Positions 1-11,332 of a DNA stretch of 64,000 nt are shown one piece after another (the stretch's first letter is position 1; every line of letters starts with the position of its first letter). The stretch lies in assembly GCA_039566865.1 (NCBI GenBank), contig CM076947.1:4285501-4349500 (forward strand), written 5' to 3'. Origin of the DNA: Aurelia coerulea. Lineage: Eukaryota; Cnidaria; Scyphozoa; Semaeostomeae; Ulmaridae. Below the pieces are notes generated by a model. It was not told the DNA's origin. It saw nothing but the letters and a program-made list of their open reading frames with translations, and did no database searches. The translations under genes were made by a program, and so were the position numbers.

Positions 1-76
1 TGGCAATATTTTATTGACTGAAGCTTAAGACTAAAGGAAAGATGATCGGAAATTTGGAAAGAGCGGCTCTTTCCGC

Positions 77-507
77 GGGGTACTCCCATTATGGCCTAAC
101 AGGGGGGTCCAGTCGGTTTGAGGGTCTTACAGAATGGCTACCGAATGGCCCTTTTTGTCAAACTCATACTACCAATTGGGGGTATTCCAAGATTCTTGGC
201 CAGTTATAAGATTTCAACTTAGTAGGTTCTTCTGCATGGCAATAAGGTTGTTGCAGTAATAATGATCATTGAATCTAAAGTTTTCTTCCTTTGTTCAATC
301 AGTTTTTACAATAGAAAATTTTGAAAAACTGCATAAAAATTTCGCTACCAGAAACTATCAAATGACCCAGTTTTACTCCACGAACTTCCATTTGGGGGTG
401 TCTGTAAAAAGGTACTATCATTTGAAGGTATTTTATCAAAATTTTTGCTTTGGCCCTTATTAACCCGGACTGGACCACCCTGTCAGGCCACAATGGGAGT
501 ACCCCCA
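77..507. mobile_element. Short inverted-repeat element (MITE), family unknown
   Basis: The left end near 77-101 reads GGGGTACTCCCATTATGGCC and is matched in reverse complement near 478-505 with only a few differences. About 400 bp of AT-rich, non-coding sequence lies between. The small ORFs inside it overlap on both strands and resemble nothing I know. A target-site duplication is not clear, so the superfamily is open. Related GGGGTACTC-type ends appear at 17.07 kb and near 29.55 kb. Confidence 0.5.
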
Positions 508-1354
508 GGCATCCTCGAGTATACGAGAACCCGGCTCAGTTGTTTATGCTTATTTTCTGCAGGATGGAGCATTGCCTGGTGTGCTATACCTTCAAATGGA
601 CAACTGTTGGCGTGAAAACAAGAAAATTTACGTGTTGAGAACGTGCGCCTTACTTGTGTAAATTAAAATTTTTTGAAAGGTAACTTTCGCTTTAAAATAT
701 ACAAACACTTAACAATTTTTCATCGGTACATAAGAAGTCTTCGAAACGAAACTTCCTATGGTGAAGTGATATAAACAACAACCTCACTTTGATATGTTGG
801 AGAATCAACGGGGAATATTAAATTTATTGCTGCCTTGTCTCGGGGGGACGGGGCTATTAGCAAAAATTTGATTTCTGCGGGAATACTTAAGCTTGGTTCA
901 CACTAGGCGTATAACCAGAGGCGCCGGAGGCTCCATGATGCGGCGGGGGCAGGAATCGCAGAAAGGGCACCTTAGGGTGTCAAAATTTGCCGTTGAAAAT
1001 AATCGGGAATCGTCATTTAGGATATTGTGCTCAACATCTATTTCGACACGGGTGTCGCCAGCCCAAAAAGCTGGGGCGGAAAGGTATAAGGGGGTCTGAG
1101 GGCAAAGCCCCCAGAAAAAATTCTCCTGGCCACGCCCTTTAGACCCTCGGAAAACGTGGGAAACGCCCTTCAGACACTCGGAGAACATAATGGGAATGCT
1201 CTTTTTATTACTTTGATCTATTTAGATATTTCTGGAAAAGCAACCATCTCAAGCAGTACTTTTTACAACAGCGTGCATTTTTGTGCAACAAAAATCGAAA
1301 CAGAGAAGAACATCATACATTTATTTACGAGGAAGGAAAAAATATGGTTAGAAA

Positions 1355-2142
1355 CAGCGGCGTGGCCAGGGCAAATTAAGTGGGAGGGGAATGTAAAATG
1401 AGGGGGTCTGAAAATTTTTGGGGCCACGCCCTTTACTTTGGCTTAGAATGCATCTTCCAATATCATGCTTGCCTTTAGCGACGAGGAAACCTTGATCGTT
1501 TTGTAACAGTTATCCTATGAATCAGAGCACGAGGAAAATTTTTGAAGAAACATCCTTTACTTTGGCTTAGCATGCCTCTCCCAATATCATGCTTGCCTTT
1601 AGCGACGAGGAAACCTTGATCGTTTTGTAACAGTTATCCTATGAATCAGAGCACGAGGAAAATTTTTGAAGAAATATCCTTTACTTTGGCTTAGAATGCA
1701 TCTCCCAATATCATGCTTGCCTTTAGCGACAGAGAAACGTTGATCGTTTTGTGACAGTTACCCTATGACTCAGAGCACGAGGAAAATTTTTGAAGAAATA
1801 TCCTTTACTTTGGCTTAGAATGCATCTCCTAATATCATGCTTGCCTCTACCGACAGAGGAAACCTTGATCTTTTTGTGACAGTTATGCTATAAATCAGAG
1901 CACGAGGAAAATTTTTGAAGAAGTATCCTTTACTTTGGCTTAGAATGCATCTCCCAATATCATGCTTGCCAGTGGTAAAATGGAAGATTTGACATTTCTC
2001 GGAAAATTCTTACCCAACCTATACCCAGCTATTTTCCGCTATTTTCTCCTCGGTTTTAGAGGAATCTCGAGGACCATCTTTTGACAAAAGTGAGGGGGGG
2101 GGGCAATTGCCCCCCATACCCCCCACCGTGGCCACGCCACTG
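1355..2142. mobile_element. Nested hAT-like non-autonomous element
   Basis: The ends read CAGCGGCGTGGCCA on the left and CAGTGGCGTGGCCA on the right in inverted orientation. GTTAGAAA is duplicated exactly at 1347-1354 and 2143-2150. An 8-bp duplication with CAG-starting ends is typical of hAT elements. It sits wholly inside the Harbinger-like element, so it inserted later. Its interior is mostly a 124-bp tandem repeat plus G/C-run sequence near the right end. Confidence 0.82.
1430..1970 (+). repeat. 124-bp tandem repeat, about 4.3 copies
   Basis: Each unit begins CCTTTACTTTGGCTTAG and starts at 1430, 1554, 1678, 1802 and 1927. The spacing is therefore 124, 124, 124 and 125 bp. Units differ at scattered positions, for example GACGAGG against GACAGAG. 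The array fills the middle of the nested hAT-like element. It is non-coding. Confidence 0.9.
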
Positions 2143-2982
2143 GTTAGAAATTTAATTTTAAGGCCTTTTTCGAAATCTTCAATAAAGGAATTGAGAATTC
2201 AGGAGGAAGGCCAGTTATCACAAAAGTTTCAAGTCAATAAAAATCTACCCTTCCCAATCTTTTTGACTGATTTCAAGAAATTATAACATCGACTCTGTGA
2301 AAACTGTGGTCGACATGTCCACCCCAGACCACCCCGTGGCGACGCTACTGTCCTTCGAACGTACTGTAATCTTGAGAGCAGAAGGAATCGTTCTATTATT
2401 GTGACTGCGGACGAGAAACGACTCGCTTCCAACTAACAGGCGCGATTAATCAATAGTTCTGTGAAATGCATTTTTTGGAAAGGGCACTTTGCTGCCCCCG
2501 CGCTGCCCCCGTACCACTAGGGCAACGGGGGCAGCTGCCCCCGCTGCCCCCGTGGCTCCGGCGCCCTTGAAACAATTTTAAGAACTGAGACAGCTATGGC
2601 GTTTTTTCCACTCTTTTTGAAGAACTCAAGAATGATCGAGAATATTTTTTCCGGTACTTGCGAATGTCCCCTGATAGGTTCAAGTCTTCAAGTATCTGCT
2701 TGATTTAATACGTCCTGGCATTGAAAAGTCTGACAATGGACAACACAATATCAATTTCAATGACGTTAATCATCAAGATTTTTCGGCGCTTTTGAACTTT
2801 AAACGCCAAGATCAAAATTTTTTGATATTCGCGTTTATCATTTTCAAGTGTTTAAGTGCGTTTATCTTCTCAAATTTAAACGCCCTGGTCATTCCCACTT
2901 GACGTTTAAGTTAAACCCGCAAGCATAAAACCTATTAAACGCACTTAAACGCAGTTATACGCCTAGTGTGAACCAAGCTTTA

Positions 2983-4222
2983 GTAAGAGTGACATGCCCC
3001 TTGTTACACATTTTTATCACTACTGCCTGAAGAATCCTGATGTTGTTCCTCAACAAAATTATGAACATCTAATTTGTTTGATCGTAGGTAGTAAAAATTA
3101 TGGCTCTCATCATAGCACATATCAACAGGAGAAATCAAACTACAAAACGGTTAAGTATACTAAGAGCCAATTTTGAACTTGTAGCAGTTAGGTTCCTCCT
3201 CAATCAGCTCAGCAAATACTGCTTGTTTCGTCTCAAGGTTGACGACTATGACTTTGGCCAACGAAATATCTGGCTTCTTTGCAGTTGATGCATCACTGAC
3301 CAAGGCAACAATCTGATCAACATAACAAACATCATCAGCACTGGCAGACATGTTTTGACGTTTGAAACCAAGGTTGCGGGCTGTGTCTTCTGACTGGACT
3401 TGCTATTTTGACATACATTGACCGTGGTCAACGTCCACTCCCAATTCCCGTTCATTTGTGATGATTTGTGATGCAAAAACTGGCGGAAATCATACCGTGC
3501 GCAGGGCCTCCGATGACGGGGGCCAATTTTCTGCAAATCATGCCGTTCTGAAAGGCAGCTCACCATGTTATGCTGTGATAATTGTTTTGCATCAAGTTTG
3601 CCCCCCCCCCCCCAACTTTTCTGATCTGGTCGGGGGCCTTGGTGCGAGAAAATGTTTGGGATTATGACAAACAAAAGTTTGCTTCATATATGACACCACA
3701 GGCATGTGCAGAAGCATGAATTGGGACTTAGAAAATTCACTGAAGATATCAAATTTTTCAGCATGCCTTGGCTTTGTTCCTTGGCTCTGTTCGAATTTGA
3801 TTAGTTTCTTTTTATTATATAATTAGAAGCTACATTGTTTTATTCAAATTAAAATAAAAAAATGACAACAACCTGTGACACCTTTTGATTGATGATTTTC
3901 ATTGATTGAAATCATGTGGTTCTACAAAGATGACTTTTGTCACAAATAAGTAAAAACCATACACATTCATTTGTCTTTCATTTCCTGTCAGCCTTCGTGA
4001 TACTTGACTGAGAATATCAGGATGGGTCGGTGCATGCAGGATTATGGCCATTATGGACAACCTGTGGTATTTTATCTTTGTGATCTTCATCATCCAATCA
4101 GCATCCAGACCGTTGATAAAGAATGGATATCTTTGCTCATTGACAACACGGTCAAGGATGGAGGATGGGAAAAGAAAGAAATTGTTTGGTTTTGGTAAAG
4201 AATGCAAATGAATCCCAGCATA
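2983..4222. other. Interval with no convincing gene
   Basis: This stretch is AT-rich and contains a C13 run near 3600-3613. A minus-strand ORF at 3160-3351 (63 codons, ATG start) has ordinary protein-like composition and could be an exon remnant, but I recognise no domain in it. Other ORFs here overlap one another on opposite strands and look fortuitous. Confidence 0.4.
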
Positions 4223-4224
4223 TA

Positions 4225-5990
4225 CCGGGTGCGCCAAAATAAACTATGCACGTTTGGCAGGCCACAATAAATCGTACACTGGAAGCTATTAGAAATCACC
4301 GGCCCGGCCCCGGCCCTCGGCACCATGGCGCTCGGCCCTCGGCCCCCACAAATATAGGTATTTCTTCGTTTCATAGCTGTCTGGCTGTTCCCGCATTTAA
4401 AATGATCCCAACGGTGCCGTTCAATCGAAAAATCGCAATGTTCGAAGCCTCCAAGAGCTTAAGAAACTCCTTTCAAGTAAAGTGAGAACTTCGAGGGGCC
4501 GGGCAGTCATCTGAGTCTCGCAAAACAAGTTGAGTATGATTTCCTAAACAAACCACAAATGTACACACACCACACGCTCCTTCGCGTACAATTCATGCGC
4601 CTTCGTAGTCGTTCTGGCCAACTGTCGCCCTGAAAACCCCTCTTTCCCCTGTTTTGAAATTACGCAGAGTAAATTGTTTGTAAGTAACTCTTTCTAAGAA
4701 ACTAAACTCACCGATGGCGAGATGACCATTACCAAGAAATTAGGAAACTCCAAAGACTTTGTTGAGAAAGAAATTAATTCCTCTTTCCACTTTCTTCTCA
4801 TAACCTGTGCTTGCCTGTGTCCAAGACATTTATTGAAAGTCAAGGGGATCCCGCCGATTTAAAGAATGTTCGTAAAAACGATTTCAAGAGGAACCTTCAA
4901 TATTCTCATTTACATGAGTATTATTCCGTTTTGATTATGGTTTCGAAGTACACTTTACTTCATGTTTATTCACTTTGGTGTCCTGTCACCCACTCTAAAA
5001 GCTGTCCGTTCCAAGGGTCAAAAGTAAGGAATTATGTTGAACAGTTTGCGGTCCACATATTTGTAAATAATGCATCAAAGAATGCAACCATATGGAATGT
5101 GACTCCCTCGATTGACTACGAAGGCGCATGAATTGTATGCGAAGGAGCGTGTGGTGTGTGTACATTTGTGGTTTATACTCAACTTGTTTTGCGAGACTCA
5201 GATGACTGCCCGGCCCCTCGAAGTTCTCTCACTTTACTTGAAAGGAGTTTCTTAAGCTCTTGGAGGCTTCGAACATTGCGATTTTTCGATTGAACGGCAC
5301 CATTCGGATATTTTTAAATGCGGGAACAGCCAGACAGCTATGAAACAAAGAAATACCTATATTTGTGGGGGCCAAGGGCCGAGCGCCATGGTGCCGAGGG
5401 CCGGGGCCGGGGCCGGGGCCGGTGATCTCTAATAGCGTACACTGGACCGATTTCGAAGATTTATGGCTTGATCATTAACAAAAAGCCTGAATTAGATACT
5501 GGGATTTTTTGCAAATTTTCTCATTTTCAGTTTTTAGAGCTAGAAGCGAGTTTCCTAAAATGTCTCCTTTCGAAAACACTGAAAACGATCAAAAATCATT
5601 GATCAAGTTTGCTAAAGAATCCACATGAATGGACAAAGAGAGAACTTGTTCGTTGTGATTTGCGATTTAAAAGTCGAACAATTGTAATCTGCTGTACGAG
5701 AGTTCATACTACACCTCCAAATCCCCCTGAAAAGGTTTTCTCTATTCATTCATGTTGAATCTTTCAAAATTTGATCAACGTTTTTTTATCACTTTCAATG
5801 TTCTCGAAAACGAACATTTCAAGAAACTCGCTTCTAGCTTTAAAAACTGGAAACTGAAAAATTTGCAAAAAAGTCCTAGAATCTAATTCAGGCTTTCTGC
5901 TAAAGATCAAGTCATAAATCGTCAAAATTGGTCCAGTGTACGATTTATTGTGGCCTGACAAACCTGCATAGTTTATTTTGGCGCACCCAG
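4225..5990. mobile_element. TA-flanked Tc1/mariner-type foldback MITE
   Basis: The ends are CCGGGTGCGCCAAAATAAAC at 4225 and the inverted equivalent ending at 5990, each flanked by TA (4223-4224 and 5991-5992). TA duplication indicates a Tc1/mariner-type origin. Without the 1.15-kb element inserted in its left arm it would be about 0.6 kb, with arms of roughly 200 bp each (5446-5640 against 5760-5990). It has no ORF. A single end of the same family lies at 17.91 kb. Confidence 0.8.
4283..5435. mobile_element. Long-armed foldback element with 10-bp TSD (Mutator-like)
   Basis: CGTACACTGG is duplicated exactly at 4273-4282 and 5436-5445. Between the copies lie about 330-bp inverted arms (4283-4612 and 5110-5435). 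The arms share CTATTAGARATCACCGG at the tip, then GGCCCC-rich repeats, then the stretch GCTGTCTGGCTGTTCCCGC. Long arms with a 9-11-bp duplication are characteristic of Mutator-like elements. There is no transposase. It disrupts the left arm of the TA-flanked MITE. Confidence 0.8.
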
Positions 5991-6092
5991 TATCAATCTG
6001 GCCAAGTTTATGCTTTAAGTTACTGCCCTTCCTCAGAGCACAGCTAAAGTCAAGAGAACATTCTCAAAAGTAAATGCCAACAAAACAGTTAA

Positions 6093-6959
6093 CCCTATCT
6101 GTACTGGGCGATATTTTAGGTATTTTATACTGGGGGGGGGGGGCGTTTTTTGCCCCCCCTCTTTTTCTCTAAAACTACAAAAGATATAACGATGAGACTT
6201 ACCCCTATTGTTCTTTAGACAGTTGGCTATTCAAATATAACAATAGCAATTAATAAGTCACGTGATTCGTTGCTAGGCAACCGAAAAACTGACGAAAATT
6301 GGCAAATGTATACCTTCTTAACCAGAAAAACTCTATTTAATCTTCCACTCAACCGATTTTCTCCAAAATTGTTTCAAATAATAGGAAACATGTCATATTT
6401 CAAAAATACATACTTTGCAAAAAGTTTTCGCTTCTATTTTTAGCACAATTAGCCTTAAATTAGCCTTTTGTTGCATGCATTTTCTTTCATCGCAGGTTTT
6501 TACCAGTCCTGCCCTTTTATCTGGTAAATATAGACTCAAAATGAATCAAATTAATAAGATGAAGCAATTTAGACTAAAAAAATTTATATTTGACACTTCT
6601 TTATTAGGTAAATGACGTCATAAATGTGAATGACGTCATAGATATTAAATTTTGCTGACATCAGATGAAAGTACTCATCAAATGCAATCGAATGGTGCAT
6701 GTTTGAGATCGATCAAGCAAACGACACGAAAACTACGGACATTTTAGGCTTTTTTTTGTTGACTACTCTCCAAATATGGTATTACTGTGGTCACATGATC
6801 AGAGGTAGAACAATGAAATGTTAAGAATTTAATTGCCTATGAAATTTGAGTAAAAGTCACCAAAACTGGTGGTTGTATCTCTTGTCGTTTTAGCGTAATG
6901 CAGCAAAAACTGGTAGGGGGGGGGGGCGAAAAACGCCCCCCCCCCCAGTACGAATAGGG
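6093..6959. mobile_element. piggyBac-type MITE in a TTAA site
   Basis: TTAA flanks both ends (6089-6092 and 6960-6963). The termini read CCCTATCTGTACTGGG on the left and CCCTATTCGTACTGGG on the right, inverted. TTAA targets and CCC-starting ends are piggyBac hallmarks. Close to each end a G-run, a short T-rich loop and a C-run form a perfect hairpin. The interior is AT-rich with paired short inverted repeats and no transposase ORF. Confidence 0.85.
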
Positions 6960-7163
6960 TTAAGAAGCTCACCCCCTGTCAATACAAATCAAGGTATATA
7001 TTGGAATCTAACCAACATTTCCCTTCAACCTTTGTGGTTGACACTAGATAGACAGCCCTGGACGGAAATACAAGGTCAAGCTAAATGTCAATCTTTCAGG
7101 AAGAAGAACATGGAAATTTTGAAGTCAAGGATGATTTTTTCAGCAATTAACTTTGTATGATCA

Positions 7164-7320
7164 ATGGCTCTTGACTCTGAAGAGATATCACGACCTGGTC
7201 GCACTTCAGCCTGGTGGCAAAATTTCATGGATAATACCCTTGTGCCAGAGGAGTGGAGAGAAAATTTTCGTATGTTGAAAGAGAATTTTTTTAAACTTTG
7301 TGATGAAATACGGCTATATT
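7164..7320 (+). pseudogene. Harbinger transposase N-terminal fragment
   Basis: The ORF reads SAWWQNFMDN then EEWRENFRMLKENFFKLCDE. This is the tryptophan-rich start of PIF/Harbinger (HARBI1-like) transposases that precedes the DDE domain. The coding sequence stops after about 52 residues, where a piggyBac-type end begins at a TTAA. No downstream DDE part is found nearby; a Harbinger DDE exon at 40.67 kb is far away and is not claimed as the same copy. The fragment is non-functional. Confidence 0.6.
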
Positions 7321-7462
7321 TAACCCTATCCAGACTGGGCTTTCTGAGCTACTAGAAGACTGGGGGGGGGGGGAGAATTTTTTTAAACTTTGTGATGAAA
7401 TACGGCTATATTTAACCATATTCAGACTGGGCTTTTTGAGCTACTAGAAGACTGGGGGGGGG
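7281..7462 (+). repeat. 92-bp tandem duplication spanning host and MITE end
   Basis: The block starting GAGAATTTTTTTAAACTTTG at 7281 recurs at 7373. It contains the last Harbinger codons, the TTAA site and the first about 50 bp of a piggyBac-type MITE including its G-run. The two copies differ slightly (CCCTATCC against CCATATTC). The duplication therefore happened after the MITE inserted. Confidence 0.8.
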
Positions 7463-8100
7463 CTCATTCAGCCCCCCCTCTCTAAAATCGCCATTCCTTC
7501 ACTTACGAAGACGAAACTCACCATGCAGGTAGCCGTGCTTATAATCTATCATTTTTCACAAAAAGAATTCTAAAAATAGATATGACGTCATAATTATTCA
7601 AGACCAACTGGCACATGTTCACGAAAAAAATGAAAAAAACAACTTTTTTTTAAATCTTGATTCATGAAACCAATTTTATGTCAATCAAAGCATTGTTAGA
7701 AGGTAAAAATATAATATAAGTGAAAAATTTGATTTTCGCAAATCCAAGATGGCGGACAGAGTGATTAAAAATCTTGTTTTTCTGAAAAATGACAAATCCC
7801 GCTATAATAGAGAAGTTCTCCATACATAACAATGAAAACTACTTCAATGATAAGTGATCGTTGCATACTTCATTTTTCCTTTTGAAACTTTCGTTTCAAT
7901 TATTGCAAAAAATGCTGACATCAGCATTTTTTCCCAGTAGTAAGCAAATGAGTTGGAAGGAAGAAGGAAGGGGGAAATAGGGGGTTGAGGATAGTAATTT
8001 GGTGAAATTTTGATAATATCTTGACAAACTAAACACTTTCAAGTCAAAAAATTCTCACTGTAAAACAGATTCTCAAGATATGCATGAAAACTTTAGCACC
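7416..8100. mobile_element. Truncated piggyBac-type MITE
   Basis: It starts after a TTAA (7412-7415). Through about 8100 it is closely similar to the inverted right half of the complete element at 25365-26627, including the TCATTCAGCCCCCC hairpin. The far end is missing and there is no right terminus. The interior is non-coding. Confidence 0.7.
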
Positions 8101-9294
8101 AATCCGCTCTAGGGAGAAAAACAAAACAGTGTCTGTGGCAAAATGAATCATGGATAGCATGCTTGTACATGCCAATTATGCACATGGTGGTCTATGCATA
8201 CAAATAATTCTTTATTCCTTGATTGATTGCTCAATTTTAAATCTACTGATATTGAATTAAATTATAATGTTGCTTCAAGCTTACAGTACTTGTACTGTGT
8301 AAGAAACTCATCATAGGAAAACCAACTGTCAGGGTGCAAAAATTCAAATAAGTCATAGTCTGGAAAAATAACTTACATGTTTTTCTAATAGGAAACTTGG
8401 ATCAGCACTTGGTACTTAAAGTGTCTTAATTTTGCATGAAAATTTAGTGTTTTAGTGGTAAAAGTTTCTTAATTTGTTTTTTTATCTTTTTGGGTCTAAA
8501 ATTGCCTTGTGGTTTGAAGTTGAGCCTTTTTATCAACAGTGGGCTTTTTATCTTGTATTGATATTGTCACCGTGAATAAACCAAGGCAAAAGAGGCATAA
8601 CGGAATAACCAGACCCAGGGGCAGTAGGACCGGACCCTAACGGACCAGACCCTAGGGGAATACCCATTACTTTCCTTCCAGCGTTTGTTTGCAATGGCGG
8701 CCAACACAGAAGTTTCGCTCCAAAGTAAGACAAGGCAGTCACTGCTGTAAGTAAATTCTACCTTCTGGATGCCACAACAAACGCAAAAATGCATGGTATA
8801 TTCAAGGGCGCCTACCTTGTAAGAAGTGTGTTTATTCACGGTACTTTACGCGGTGTCCTATGTCCCAGTCCTGTTAATCTTTGTATATCATAATAAACTG
8901 AGGGGTATGCAACTTCTGCAGATAAACCAATCAGCGAGCAGGATCTCAAGAGAAGATTATCACAAGCGCGTTCTATCCGTTGTGGTTTCGGTCAAGCAAA
9001 ATTGTTTACACAAGCCCTTGTTCAACCAGATGTGAAAAGTGACACCGTGTGCAAACTAGGGGGTCGCGTGAAAAAGTCAATCCTCAAGATTATTGGAGGA
9101 CGAGCGTAGTACCTGAGAATAACAATCAATACACGTTTTTAGAAGCTACGGCTTTCAAGAAAGTTTACCTGCACCTCCAGAAATTTAAGAAACCATGATA
9201 AATAGAAGAGGTCAAGTTCCAAGTTAATAAATATTTTTCAATTCAAATTCTACAGTTTCCTTTCATGCACAAGGCAAATCCTTAGCCTAATTGA

Positions 9295-9522
9295 GAATTT
9301 AAACTTATTAAACTGAAAGAAAATACCAGAAACTTAAGATCTAGTTCTGTGCCGCTTATCGCGTCGTCACGGGCTTCCAACACTTTCAGGAACGATGCGG
9401 CAGAACTCTTTAATAAACTGCCCGCAGAAATTAGAAAAGCTAAGACTGCAACGGAATTTTCAACACAAACGCGCAATAACTTATTCATAAAAGCAAAGAG
9501 AAGACTCTTAGCTCAACATTAG
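9295..9522 (+). pseudogene. LINE reverse-transcriptase C-terminal fragment
   Basis: The open frame contains NLRSSSVPLI, then NTFRNDAAELFNKLPAEIRK, and ends at TAG. This is the usual far C-terminus of jockey/CR1/L2-type LINE polyproteins (a W/F-N-x-LP-x-x-IR motif followed by a Lys/Arg-rich tail). The frame opens only at 9295 and seems to lack about 25 residues compared with related tails. The 3' untranslated part runs to an (ATT)n tail. It is a 5'-truncated dead copy. Confidence 0.7.
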
Positions 9523-9666
9523 AATGGATTGAATTTTTTTATTACTTTCTTAAAATTAGCGTTCACATTGTAAATATTTTAATTAGTTCGTTCCTTTATA
9601 TACATGTAAATTAGTCTGTAGCGACCAGGTGAAGAGCCACTCTGTGGAGATACTGGTCTTGATTTC

Positions 9667-9692
9667 ATTATTATTATTATTATTATTATTAT
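9667..9692 (+). repeat. (ATT)n microsatellite, LINE 3' tail
   Basis: About eight ATT units end the LINE fragment. Short microsatellite tails instead of poly(A) are known for CR1/L2-type LINEs, which supports reading this as the element's 3' end. Confidence 0.75.
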
Positions 9693-11332
9693 CAAACGCT
9701 TGCATGCTGTTGAACCAATTCTTCCTTTATGTTATGCTACTTTGAATGAAGAAAAGTACTTGCAAAATCAATATTTCAACTTAACAACTTACCTCAGTTT
9801 GGACTTGCCCCAAGTCTCTTCCGCGAAAATAAAACCAAAATATATACCTCTGCCCCAAGTCTCTTCCGCGAAAATAAAACCAAATATATCCCAAGTCAAG
9901 TCAGACGACCACAGACACTGCGTGACAATAAGCGAACAACCAGCTGAAAAATTTCTTAGCAGTGCCAACCCCCAGCTCAATTTACCGAAAGTTTTGTTTA
10001 CTGGCCATAGCAACGGGCTCTGACCACAGCAACGTGTAACGCGCTTGTGAGAAAAGTGAACAATGGAGTTAGGAAAAGTTGCATACCCCTAAGTTTTTCT
10101 TGTTACTGGGATTTTCAAATTCTAACGTCTATTAGAGTTGACCAATCAAAAATCACGCTGTCTGATTCCCTGTGGCCAGATCGTATAACAGTTGATATCG
10201 TGTTTCATAACACCGGAATTTGAAACCACAAAGTTATTCATACGTCATCTTGACCTTGAGAGGACTGACTCTGTGTACTTTCTGGGTCACGGTACGGTTT
10301 TAGGACACTCTCTGTACTGGGTCACAGGACACCCATTACTCTACAGTACTGGGAATAAACACATTTCCTACAAGGTAGGCGCCCTTGGTATATTAAATCG
10401 TCTAACTAGCAGGCAAACTTTGATCCAGCCTCAAGCCATTGCCCACTGGGCCTAAGCATTTTAACTAAATGGCCTAAATATTTTACCTCTCTGCCTTGCT
10501 TGGTGATTCAAATTGTTGCCATGACGTCGTTGATGCCAGCCATGTTGTATGCCATCTCCACAATTTCAATTTACGGACTTGATTCTGGCTTCTCCATGCT
10601 CTTTACAAGTTAGTCAAATTAGTTTGGGACTGCAAAATCGCTTAGCAGGCAGCTTTTTGATAACATATTTGTTCGTAATGTTTATTGTGAAGGTGGTAAT
10701 TGGCAGATAAATGGGGTAAGGCGATCTTGAAAGAGAGAGTGATGATTTTGGGAATGTTAATAGAACCATTCTCTCAAACCACGCATTGACCCGGGCATTG
10801 ACCCCACTTGTCTTTGGTAAATCCCATGATCACAATATTGCATCTCAGAATGTGCATTTGTGTGCATTTGTTTTCTCGTATCATGCATGTGCACTCACCT
10901 TTTTACAGGGCCGTAGGAAGCAGCTTCTGATTGGGGGAATTGTTCTTAGAACAATAGAGAACAATACATCTAATTAATACTTGCGGCGTGGCACCATTGT
11001 TTTCAAAATTATTGGGGGGCTTGATCCAACGTAGCCTGCGTGCAGAGCTAATCCAACGTCAAAGCGAGGGTAGGGCATTCCCCTAGGGTCTGGTCCGTTA
11101 GGGTCCGGTCCTAGTGGTCCTGGGTCTGGTTATTCCGTTATGCCGGCAAAATATACCATTCTTTACTTTCAAAACTTTATATTTACAAACGCAATGCCAC
11201 ACAAACCACAATCTACTGACTATTATTCTGGGAATAAAGTTTCTTAAATTTTGGTCATTGTAATGCTAGTTTCTTATTAACCAGTTTCTTATAAAAGAGC
11301 ACGTACTGTATATCCAAGAACCTTTATTATCT

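Larger units (their letters stand above)
890..2979. mobile_element. Non-autonomous Harbinger-like DNA transposon
   Basis: Perfect 26-bp terminal inverted repeats begin AGCTTGGTTCACACTAGGCG (890-915 and, inverted, 2954-2979). TTA flanks both ends at 887-889 and 2980-2982. A 3-bp TWA target duplication is the signature of PIF/Harbinger elements. There is no transposase ORF inside, so it would need to be moved in trans. A hAT-like element is nested in it, and GC-rich imperfect inverted repeats sit just inside the ends (around 916-955 and 2500-2570). The boundaries are certain; the superfamily follows from TSD length. Confidence 0.85.
8795..10393. repeat. Inner inverted-repeat pair
   Basis: The block around 8795-8868 (CAAGGGCGCCTACCTTGTA, then TGTGTTTATTC) is found inverted at about 10318-10393. 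Each block also contains the self-complementary stretch AAGGGCGCC. The pair may be the ends of another element nested in the larger foldback. No target duplication was found. Confidence 0.55.
8594..11144. mobile_element. Foldback element with 9-bp TSD (Mutator-like)
   Basis: The roughly 70-bp ends begin GGCATAACGGAATAACCAGA and are strongly GC-rich. They are flanked by GGCAAAAGA (8585-8593) and GGCAAAATA (11145-11153), which match at 8 of 9 bases. Inside lie a second inverted-repeat pair, an old LINE tail and a candidate exon beginning ATGGCGGCC near 8694 that runs into a GTAAGT. No transposase is evident. Confidence 0.72.
8376..11303. mobile_element. TA-flanked MITE split by a 2.55-kb insertion
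   Basis: The left part (8376-8593) and right part (11154-11303) match, end for end, the intact TA-flanked element at 11708-12125. They share GGATCAGCACTTRGTACT and repeated AAGAAACT motifs. TA flanks both ends (8374-8375 and 11304-11305). The inserted element at 8594-11144 separates the halves. Confidence 0.65.

Noticed and set aside
1430..1970. Possible CRISPR-like array
   Set aside because: Units are 124 bp and contiguous with no variable spacers, so it is an ordinary tandem repeat in a eukaryotic transposon.
916..2575. A second hAT element just inside the Harbinger-like ends (GGCGCCGGAG inverted pair)
   Set aside because: No 8-bp duplication at those boundaries; it may simply be subterminal sequence of the outer element.
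3246..3674. 142-codon minus-strand ORF
   Set aside because: It crosses a C-run that gives poly-Gly, has mixed composition and overlaps a plus-strand ORF; no domain seen.
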